Below, in pieces: positions 54,700-64,000 of a stretch of DNA of 64,000 nt. Origin of the DNA: Osmia lignaria lignaria (lineage: Eukaryota; Arthropoda; Insecta; Hymenoptera; Megachilidae); assembly GCF_051020975.1 (NCBI RefSeq), contig NC_135034.1, positions 6,138,001 through 6,202,000 of the forward strand. Direction: 5' to 3'. The notes under the pieces are model-generated. The model saw only the letters and a list, made by a program, of their open reading frames with translations, was not told where the DNA came from and did no database searches. The translations under genes were made by a program, and so were the position numbers. The number at the start of each line of letters is the position of its first letter. The first letter of the stretch is position 1.

Positions 54700-57600
54700 G
54701 TGGAACTTCTCATATTGAGAAGTGATTACTGTTTTAATTAAACGATGTAGAAATAAGGTATTAAACATGAATAACGTAAAACAGTTGTATAAATAGAACC
54801 CACATTATTTTTGAGCGTTTTATTAAGTTTACCATGATTTTAATCGATACAATGAGTTCTGTGGTATACTGTCGTATACATCGAAACGTGGCTTCAACTT
54901 TCTTTCCATTTCTATTAATTATACAAAACTTTTCGCTATATATTACACCTCTGAACAATTAGAAATCATGTCCGAAGAATATCGAAATAACATCTCAATA
55001 TGTTTGAACTTTCTTTAACACGTTACATATAAAAGATCAAAGTTCTTAAAAGAAAAGAGCAAGTGCCTTCATGAAGGTAGAGGAAAGTAAGGTGAAATCT
55101 CGTTTGATGTTGTGAAACATAAATGCAGTATTAAATCAGCGTCGACTTACGCCTCGAGTAAATTTCATGGATGATCTTCGATTAACTCGAAACGAAACTG
55201 GATGATTTTAGAGAAAAGGATCGAGCGGAGGGGGTTTTGCAAGGAATATGAATATATAATATTTTATATCGTGTATCCATAAATGTTAAACGTTATTTCT
55301 TATTCTTTTTTTTTTTCTTTCATCTTATCAGCCGTCGTATTCTCGACTCGTTTTCATTTCTTTTATTAAATGTTACGTAGAGCTTTATAAGGGACGCCTA
55401 AAGCCGCTCTCACACTGAACCTTAGGCGTTTTTTTTGTCGTATACTAGCTGTGCCAAATGCACTTGTACTGGTCGCATGGTTGGCGAAAAAATTGGCTGA
55501 AGATTGAATTTTGAGACACAAATTTTCCAAAGTTTATCCACTCGATGGGAACAAAGGAAATCGTTTTGAAATTTGGTTCGACGATCGTTATTTTGCTAAT
55601 TAATTAAATCATAAAACGTGACACATTTAGTACGGTAGAAAATTGATAATTAAAAGATTAATATTTAATTCTCAATGGTCGATCTTCAGCCCGTAATTCC
55701 ACCCGCGACATATTATTTAACAACAGAATATTAACCACCTAATCGTCTTGGAGGATACTCGTATAATTCTCACCTTCGCCTCGCTTTCGTTTATACAATA
55801 AATGGATATCTTTTTTTTTTTTCGTTTTCACTTCCTCCCCTACGTGCTAAGTAATAAATCGTCGAGCCGCAAAATTCGTCACGAGCAAAAATCGTCGACA
55901 ATCAATTGGTATTAATAAATCGATAGAAATCATCTAAGATTGATGCTTATCATCGATTCTTGTTCGTTCAGCTTAAAAAACATACGTCCAACAAACGGGC
56001 GCGATAATAAATTTTAATAATCCATAAAGTATCAATAAAATCGCTGTTCATGTGATCGTTAATAATACAATTGCAATTGCGATAACCGCAAATATTAATA
56101 TCAATAATAATAATAACAGAGATAGTAATAGCGGTAGTAATAATATTTAGCGACCATAATAGTAATAATAAAATAAATTTCGTTTTACTAATTAGCATCG
56201 TCGTTACAATGATGTACTTCTTAGCCATTACACTTTTTTTTTGCCTATGTACTATTCTCTTCTTTTTATATACTTCTATACGTATAGCTACAATATATCA
56301 TATTTTCATGTTGAAAAATCGTATACATTAGTGTTGTGTCGCAGGACCATTGCTTCGTTACTATTCCGTTTTCCGTTCGTTCCATTACTCGTTTATCGTT
56401 TCTTTCTTGTTTATTTTTTTTTCCATTTTAATTCTTACTGTCTTTTCGTTTCGATGGGTCGCTCTGAGAGGGAAAGAGGGTGTCGATGCATAGAAGCGTT
56501 CACGCTTGATTATCGAACAACGTCGAATTAAAAGAGAGAAAGAGAAGATCGAGATTGATAAGAAGAAAGGAAGTTGTTTCTTTCATTTTCCACGGACAAA
56601 AACAACTGCCCTTCCGTTCAACCCCTTGCCTTATTTATGATCTTTTTATCTCAAACTGTCTCTGTTAAATTTATGATTAGAGTTATGAATGATAATTAAA
56701 CATTTTTCTTTGCCTAGGAATTGAACTATTATCAATTAGAATTTGGAAAAATGAAGCACGTGTGCGGTTGTGTAAGGCAAGAGGTAGTTTGGCGCAATAT
56801 GGCAGTCGATCGTTGACGCTCAATCGGCAAGTCAGATATCTTCAACAAATTGATAGAGTAAAAATCCTTCGTAATTTGTTTGTCGATTATCTTTGCGCGT
56901 CGTTTGAGAACACGTGAACGCTTCTTCGCCGGATGAACGTATTACATAACATTAATAGCTTAATATCGATTTATAAGTTCGTATTACCCGCCGTTTTTAG
57001 GGGCGAGCCTCGGATCACAGATAGTGAGGTGATCGGATCGCGCGAGAGCATTCTGTTCACGGATACATCGTCATTCTTACATTATACATTTAATTGCATT
57101 TTTCCTACAAATCCTATTATTCGTTCTCGTTTTGCATTTCTTCGTTTAGCGATTCCTCTAAGTATTTCAAGGCGACAGCTCCTGAAAGCAAACAGTACCG
57201 GCCGTGTACGCAAACGTGATATCAGGATAGTCGCGCGTAAAAAAGACAATTTTTCTTTCTAGTTAACTTCAAATTTTTCTAAATTTTTCAAGAAAATCAA
57301 ACATCTAAGTCTTTTACTTTTTTTTTTCATTATCTTTAGGAAATATCTTTTCTTGCCGACTATTCTCATGCACGCGTACGGTCGAAAACTTGGTCGCAAC
57401 ACGATCCTTACGTTCCTCTGCTCGGTTCTATATATTTTTTTTTTTTTTTTTTTTGCTAGCAAGTTATCATCGTGATGCTGGTATATACGAAAGTGATACA
57501 GAGATATACGAAAGTACAGAATATAGAGATCTTTATACACATGTATATAACGTATACACAATACATATGTACCTAAGTACGTACGACCAACTAAGGGTAG

Positions 57601-59440
57601 ACAGGCGCAATCGTATACTTCCAGTGTCGAATCCAGTTGCGAATTTGAATAATTAGAATTTCTACTATGCTTAAGAAAATGACAAACTTTAATTTCTCAC
57701 ACAGACATTCCATGTTTTGTATACATATATGTTTGACGAACATTTTTACCGAGTATTCTGGATTCGACGCTGCGTGTGTGTCGGGTAAATGAAATCAAGA
57801 GAAACAAGAGAAAAAAAAATGGCGTAAGGAGGAAGGAATTTTAATAAGATCTCGTGCTGAAACGCTTGTTTACAAAAATGAAAGAAAAAACGACGGGGAA
57901 ACGTCTTTTGACTTTCTTTCCCTTTTCTCGATTCGCTCGTGGGTACAATCATGCATACAATTTTCCAACGTAACACAAAGAATAATGATGACTACCAGGA
58001 GAGCATTTCGCAACGAGGACACCTTGATAAATGGTAGAACGAACATCTCGATATTTATTAATACAGCACAGCTGTCGTATAATTCCTTTTTTTCGTTGCA
58101 AAAAAAAATGATGGTGTCCTCGCGTCAAAAACCGAAACGAAAGAAAAGTTAGCACGCAAAAATACGTTTCTGGGAAAACGCAATCGTAGTCGCAGAAAAT
58201 ATCAATTTGAAGCTTAAAACTCGGAACTTAAACCATAATCGAACGAAAGGAAACATTCGAGCTTGCATTACACCATATACGGTGCTGGGATCAGATTAAA
58301 AAGAATCGCTTAAAAGCGCTAATGCTGCCTAACGATTTTTAAAAAAACAGTAAAACTTTTTTACAGAGGTACCTCATCGTCAAGATATTAAAAAATAATA
58401 AAATGTATTTAACATTTGGATCCTTCAAATCCTAACCCAGCATATAAAAATTACGCTACGCAAGTACAAGTGGAAGGATATCGTGATGTTTGCAAAATCA
58501 AGTTGAGTGTATAAAAACAAAAGTCCCGAGAAAAATTCCGGATGGGAAAGTAAAGATAAAAGTATCTGTACAAGCTAATTTCTATTTACGTGTGCACGTG
58601 GTAAGGTCCAATAATTGTTTCATTAATTTCGAGCGACTGTTTAGATCAATGGAGTTAAAAATGTACTTTTATAAATCATATATATATACCTCAAGCTTTT
58701 GGATCTTACCACGTCTCGGTTGTGTACGTGTGTATATATAGCATACGTAAACTAAAAAAAAAAAAATAAATGAACTAATTAATTGTATACGCTCTCACCC
58801 TTTCTCTCCTTAGCCAGGCGTCGGTACATCGCCGTATATTGTCTTAACAGAAGCGAACCTATGTTCATATAGAAATCCACGATTTGCCCTATCAATTACC
58901 ATCCTTTCCATACACGCACTCTTTCTCTCGCTCTCCCTCTCTCTCATTCCAACCCTTTCTTTCTTCCAACCCTCTGTCGCTTTATTTTTAAATCCTCTGT
59001 GTGCAAATACACGTAACGTGGATGTCTGCGCATAGTCACTCGATAAGGCAAGATCAAAGTATCAAGATCGAAGGATGACGCGATCAAAGATGCGAATAGA
59101 AGTACTCGAAACTTTTCCAGCCGCGCGTTAGGAGAAATTTGATCATTTACTTGAATTTCACCAGATTTCTCGCATCTTTGACGCGGATATTCTTCTCTCT
59201 CGAACAAGAAAAAGAGAAAAAACGCTTCGAAATCGGAAACTAACGTTACAATTATCAACGAACGTTATTCTCCATTGGTGAATCGTGTCTCGTCGAAGGT
59301 GTGTATGTATATGTTTCTAAAGTACACTCTCCGCTTTGTATCTTTAATGAGTGATTTTGTCGCTTTCTCTCTCACTCTCTCTCTCTCTTTCTCTCGTTAG
59401 ATTTCGTTATCATACTCTATTTCACTCATTGCAAACAGTA
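54700..59440. other. Intergenic AT-rich region
   Basis: No supported gene, RNA or mobile element. If the minus-strand candidate at 59444-59587 is a terminal exon, its 3' UTR would lie in the right part of this stretch. Confidence 0.4.
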
Positions 59441-59443
59441 ATT

Positions 59444-59587
59444 TTAGACACGCGGTCGTTTCTCATTTTCTCGGTCGGAATCAGAGTCCGCTGAATCGTG
59501 GAGCGGCGGAAATTCCGGTACCGCTTCGCGTTGTTGCATCCATCCCGCCGCGCCTGGCCCCCCAGCCAATGCCTTGCCCTGCGTCAT
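59444..59587 (-). CDS. Candidate 47-residue minus-strand ORF or terminal exon
   Basis: A GC-rich island in AT-rich DNA encodes, on the minus strand, 47 residues from an ATG at 59587 to TAA at 59444-59446. It begins MTQGKALAGGPGAAGWMQQR, then EAVPEFPPLHDSADSDSDRE and a basic end. The composition is far from random for the region. It could be a small protein or the last exon of a minus-strand gene entering from the right; an AG just upstream (acgcag) lacks a pyrimidine tract. I recognise no family. Confidence 0.3.
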   Translation of the reverse strand: MTQGKALAGGPGAAGWMQQREAVPEFPPLHDSADSDSDRENEKRPRV

Positions 59588-60893
59588 TTTGTTTTTGTTT
59601 TGTTTTTGTTTGTTGTTGTCTTATTTTTTTTTTTTTGTACTATTTTCAATTGATTTTTAGCCCTCTGTTTTTATCCCCTGCGGGTGGCCATAAAATTGCG
59701 TGTCATTGGTCACTAAAGCCTCGCCCTCATTTATTAAACTGATTTTCTTTTTTCTTTTTTTATCAGCATGGATGAAAGACTTTCTTTTTCTATCTCGAAT
59801 ACATACAGCGAGATACGTGAGAGGAAACGATTTTATATGAAAGCGCGGGTTGTTTGAATAGATTCTGCTCGCAACAGGGTCTCGTTATTTTGAAAGAATT
59901 CATATTTTTAAGTTTTAAAAATATTGACAAGAAATATTGGATGATCGTAAAAGGGTTAATATTGTATCTACCATCAGTCTTGTTTCTCTTGTTTAATTTC
60001 ACGCTGATTCCTGTTACGAGCAAGAAAGGATACGTTTGTCTACGTGATGCGACAGATTCTAATCAAGATGATCGGGACTAAAAACAGAAAACAACACAGC
60101 GGAACTAGAGAGATCCTTTTCGTTCTAAATTTGCCAAATGCAAAGAACCGGCGCCTAATGCTACTGTCTACCGCGAACAATTCAGAATCTCTGGCAAAAC
60201 GAACTAAATATGAAGTTTCAATCACCCAATCTCTAACATACCTTCTTTCTCACTCTTTTATCTCTGTTCATCCAAAATACCCCAGAGCCAGTCGACCCGC
60301 AAAAGATATTGGAAAAAAAAAAAGAAAAGAAAAATTGATAACGATAAACGCACACACGTACTACTTTTGTAAACACCAGTATACACGTATAAAAACTGAA
60401 ATAATTGTACATGCAATCATGCACGCCACGAAAACGTCTTTCGAACAGTATTTTCCATCGTCCCAAAGTGTGTGTACCAGAAAACGGCGTACAAATTTGT
60501 CTATGTAATATTTATACGAAATATATTGCACTATCGACAGTCGATCGATCTCCGTGAAAATGAAATAAGGCCGGAATAGATCGCGACTGCTGGCTCGATT
60601 CTACGAATCCTTTCGTCTTGAAGCTTCGAAACAGACCTGTGCTTGTTGCAACGGAGAATTATCCTAGCTCGTCTAATTTTCCTATCGAGCATCCTATGTG
60701 ACACTCAAAACACTTTTCACACCTTCATTTACTCAGCGCTGCCCTCTCTAAATGGCAAGATTGATACCTCTCCAAGTGGCAAGTCGTTATCCCCGAAACA
60801 CATTCTCGTCATTCCCTAATAATTTTATTTTATTAAATTCGTAACAACGGTTGCACAGTGAGCCAAGCAAGACAGTACACTGACCAGTGCCAC

Positions 60894-60995
60894 TTAGAGA
60901 GGTAATACTGTACAGACAGGCTCGCTCGAGTCCGGTACGTCGAAGTCCAAGACGAGTCTACGATTGCGAGCTTTACTGTCCGGCATGGCGCGTCA
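60894..60995 (-). CDS. Candidate minus-strand coding exon
   Basis: On the minus strand a strong acceptor-like sequence (tttctgttgtgttcacag) ends at 60996; nine bases later an ATG at 60986 opens MPDSKARNRRLVLDFDVPDS then SEP. The frame stops at 60894 unless a donor is used; CCT|GTCTGT is one option and would join in phase to GGCAAGG in the 59444-59587 candidate. Function unknown; this pairing is speculative. Confidence 0.22.
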
Positions 60996-60999
60996 CTGT

Positions 61000-62200
61000 G
61001 AACACAACAGAAAGCACAAAAGGCCGAGATCAGTGTAACACGCCAGCAGCCGTAGTGTTTTTATTTATTTTTTTTTTTTTTCAATTTTCATTATTTTCCG
61101 TTTTTCTTTTCCGCCAGGTGTTGTGTGTCCTATGATTCACGTCTTTTTACCTTTCCCTTTCTCCCTGTTCTTAATTTTTTCTTATAAACTTCCTTTTACT
61201 TACTCTCCCCCGCGTTCACTCACATTTTTCAACTCGCTATATTTTGCGTGAAGTCTGATTCGATGTCTCTCTCACTCTCTGTCGCCTTCTAAGAATTTCG
61301 TTTCATCTGCGCCAAGAGAAAAACTGAAGTGAATTCCAACGAGTTACGAATCTCGACACCATCCCCGGTTCGAACCGATCATCTCGCTCGATGCGCGTCT
61401 CGATCGTCCAGTATTCACTGATTAAAACATTTATCCGCGAGAGGAAATATGAGATTTCTTTGAAATTTCAAATGGATCGAGGAGGAAACGTTTCGGCATC
61501 GAGAGAAGATGGACGGTTCGTGAAAGGAATTATCGTGTACCCGGTCGAATCGTTAGGTGATGGAGAGTAGAAGAGACCAAGGAACAGACGACCAATCAAT
61601 CGCAACAGTATTATACAAGATGGCAGACCGTGCGAACTGTGCTTGTAACAATACGCGATTGTCTTAGTGCGTTTTTATCAAAATCCAAGAACCCACGTTT
61701 ACCTGCCGAGTAGTGGGTAGTATAGCTTCTCTCGAAATGCAATCTCACCGCGTATCTCCAGAATAAACTTTCACCTACCATTCTGTGATCTCTCGTACAC
61801 AGATCACAGCACTGAATCGATTAACGTTAAACCTGTATTTCGAGAGAAGCTGATATCTACTGAAACAGACTCTAAAAGAGAAATTTACAACGCACTGTAC
61901 AGCACAATTTATTGAAAAAACAAAATTCAACCATTTTTTTATCAGTAGATATCACCCGATGACGAAAAAAAGCAGGTGCAACTATGCGACTGCATAAAAA
62001 AACAATCTCTCGGGATTTAAAATCTTTTTTTCGTTTAAAAACATTGAACCAAATATATATATATATATAAAAAAAAACACGATTGAAAATCGTGCAAGCA
62101 CACGGTTAGACATTCCGCACCCCAAATTTTTGTTGCAACAAACACAGTTCTTTGCTTGGTTTGTTTTTTGTTTTGTTAGACTCGGAGCACCAACCAACAG
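61000..62200. other. Intergenic region
   Basis: Nothing recognisable apart from poly-T and a TA microsatellite near 62056-62069. Confidence 0.4.
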
Positions 62201-62219
62201 CGATTAGAACGAGATTATA

Positions 62220-62564
62220 CAGAGTGTTAAAAAATATCCTGAAGATCTCTACACCGCTGGATAGATCGCGAAAAATCGAAGCGAAAAGTTATGTAGCATT
62301 TTTCGATAGGATCAGTAGTTTAGCCACATTTCGTTGTTGAAAATTGAAAAATTGACCAATCAGCGGCGCGGCTCGTCAGCGGCAGAGGAGGCCACTCCCA
62401 CTTGCCACTCAAGCTGCGCGCTGATTGGTCGATTTTATAATTTTCAACAACGAAATGTGGCTAAACTACTGATCCCATCGAAAAATGCTAGAGAACTTTT
62501 CGCTTCGATTTTTCGTGATCTATCCAGCGGTGTAGAATTCTTCAGGGTATTTTTTAACACCCTG
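62220..62564. mobile_element. MITE copy B (TA-flanked, long TIR)
   Basis: 345 bp between TA at 62218-62219 and TA at 62565-62566. The terminal inverted repeats run cagagtgttaaaaaatatcc... against ...gggtattttttaacaccctg and extend inward over 100 bp, including ttttcaacaacgaaatgtgg and its partner. It is the same family as the element at 27594-28034. No coding capacity. Confidence 0.85.
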
Positions 62565-62569
62565 TATAC

Positions 62570-64000
62570 ATATTAAAAAAAAAAGGAACAAATGGAACCA
62601 CAGACAAGAAAGTAGTTAACTGGATTATGCTCGATCGAGCGAGCGCGTATTTTGTTAGGTCGATCGACGAGTAAGAAAGATCTTGGTGCTCGTATAATTG
62701 TGCGCAAGCGATCGCTATTCTTTTGTTACATATGCAATTACGGAAACGTTAGTGCCAGCTGTAGCAGCAAGAGCGTTCATCGTTGCCGGGAGATCGATTT
62801 CTTTTATTTAATCGTAAAGCATAAAACCGAGGTACTTTCATTCTACGCGTGTCCTAACATAATCCATCGTTAATAATGATTCTTTTGAAAGAGAATCGGA
62901 ATATTTGCACAACCAAAATCCTGATGTGCCACGTTTGAAGAGCCTCGAAATTGTGGAGGAAACGCAAGCATTCGATTTGGACGTTTAAAAGTAACGAGAA
63001 AGCAGCGAGGAATAGCCAAGTGCCGATAGAACCGAACGAAACGAAGGTAGAAAACGAAACAGGAGCAAGGGTGATTCGAAAAGGCGGCAACCGAGAAGGT
63101 GTATGCATTTTAGTCGCTTCATTTCGAGCTGGTTCTCGCCCTCTTGGGACTGAAGAACCCGTGGCCAAGCCGGATGAACCGTGAAATTAATTTTCTTGCA
63201 AACTTCTTCTCTGCGACTCGAATGTCAGAAGAACGCGGTGCACGAGACGCGAAAATAAGAAAGCATGGCTCTTGAGACAGACTACTTTCAAGCCTGATCA
63301 TTCTCCTCGTTTCATTCAAAGAATCAATACAGATTTGCAGGGAATATACCATCAGATAATGTTTGCAACAATGTATAATCGAGAACAGATGGGTTGTATC
63401 GACAACGGGGACATTTAATTCGCCAACCAATTGGGTGTATCTGCAAATTTCCGAGCTAACAAAACGGATTTCTCTTGTTTGCGCGCGAATTTAATTCAAC
63501 GTCACTCTTTATTCACGTGACACAGTCGAAATTGCATGTCAGAAAGATTTGCTGGATTTCGAAGAGCCGAATACGATACGACGATACACGCGTTTCGTTC
63601 CCTTTGTTTTATGGGGAAGAGAAAAACCGCGAAAATAGAAATTAAACATAAATCGTCGATGCGTTCGATTGCATCGTTTCGTGGAACAATTTTAATTATT
63701 TGTCAAATCGAGTTTACTACGAAGACAAAATGAAAAAGAATCTACCGGAACAAGTCTAATCTTCGAAATCAAGGAAAATTATGATGATTCTACTTGTATG
63801 TACGTCGGATACAAGGAAATTCGATATCCGCTACGAGATGTTGTCCCATTGCGCTTCATCGGCCGAATAGAGGCAACTCGTTAGAACCACGGCCACACAC
63901 CTACCAACTCCATTAATATGTGAGGGAGCAGAGCCCTACCTAAAAAGTGACTTAGCAACTCCAATGCATACTAAGCAACCCTTATGGTACTAGCTGCTTT
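62570..64000. other. Right end of window, no gene recognised
   Basis: Some open stretches (for example + strand 62951-63184) lack recognisable domains or splice support. Nothing else is identified. Confidence 0.35.

Noticed and set aside
60540..60705. Minus-strand 53-codon frame with a charged, exon-like peptide
   Set aside because: No convincing splice sites or conservation evidence; composition close to the local background.
62951..63184. 77-codon + strand ORF near the right edge
   Set aside because: No recognisable domain, no supporting splice sites or composition shift.

Overview
The window carries one very large protein-coding gene, read on the + strand: the insect presynaptic voltage-gated calcium channel alpha-1 subunit, Cav2 type, orthologous to Drosophila cacophony (cac). 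Its coding exons span about 4.43-42.10 kb. The moderately AT-rich introns with abundant CpG, the short microsatellites, the many small TA-flanked terminal-inverted-repeat elements and the protein itself fit an insect nuclear genome. Bee or wasp (Hymenoptera) is my best guess, from general impression rather than from any search.

Layout. 1-4.43 kb: 5' flank or 5' UTR territory with a GC-rich, promoter-like patch near 3.48 kb (two perfect CRE palindromes around a YY1/Pho-type motif). 4.43-4.56 kb: proposed first coding exon. 7.1-15.9 kb: N-terminus, domain I and the I-II linker. 16.1-17.9 kb: domain II. 18.0-19.3 kb: domain III. 19.3-31.9 kb: domain IV and EF-hand region. 31.9-42.1 kb: IQ motif and a long histidine/proline-rich C-terminal tail ending in Asp-Asp-Trp-Cys. 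After 42.1 kb: probable long 3' UTR with a degenerate triplet array (43.6-44.05 kb), then gene-poor flank. 51.0-54.7 kb: a repeat island with an inverted satellite, a 93-bp repeat containing CTCF-like sites, a truncated non-LTR retrotransposon 3' end, and 56-bp and 76-bp minisatellites. 54.7-64 kb: mostly featureless, with two weak minus-strand coding candidates and one MITE.

The 32 constitutive-path exons join in phase at every junction and give an open frame of 2101 codons plus stop. This holds only if the proposed first exon is right; everything from 7126 onward is phase-consistent without it. All four pore glutamates (EEEE ring), the beta-subunit interaction site, EF-hand, IQ motif, RIM-BP-type proline motif and C-terminal PDZ ligand are visible.

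The most notable content is the regulated transcript diversity. Four pairs of alternative exons preserve reading phase at both ends: IS3-S4, the I-II linker, IVS1-S2 and the IVS5-P-loop turret. Three pairs are identical in length; the fourth differs by one codon. A possible retained-intron short C-terminus would remove the active-zone scaffold-binding motifs. Together these predict up to 16 pore variants before the C-terminal choice. No CRISPR array, tRNA or rRNA gene was recognised.
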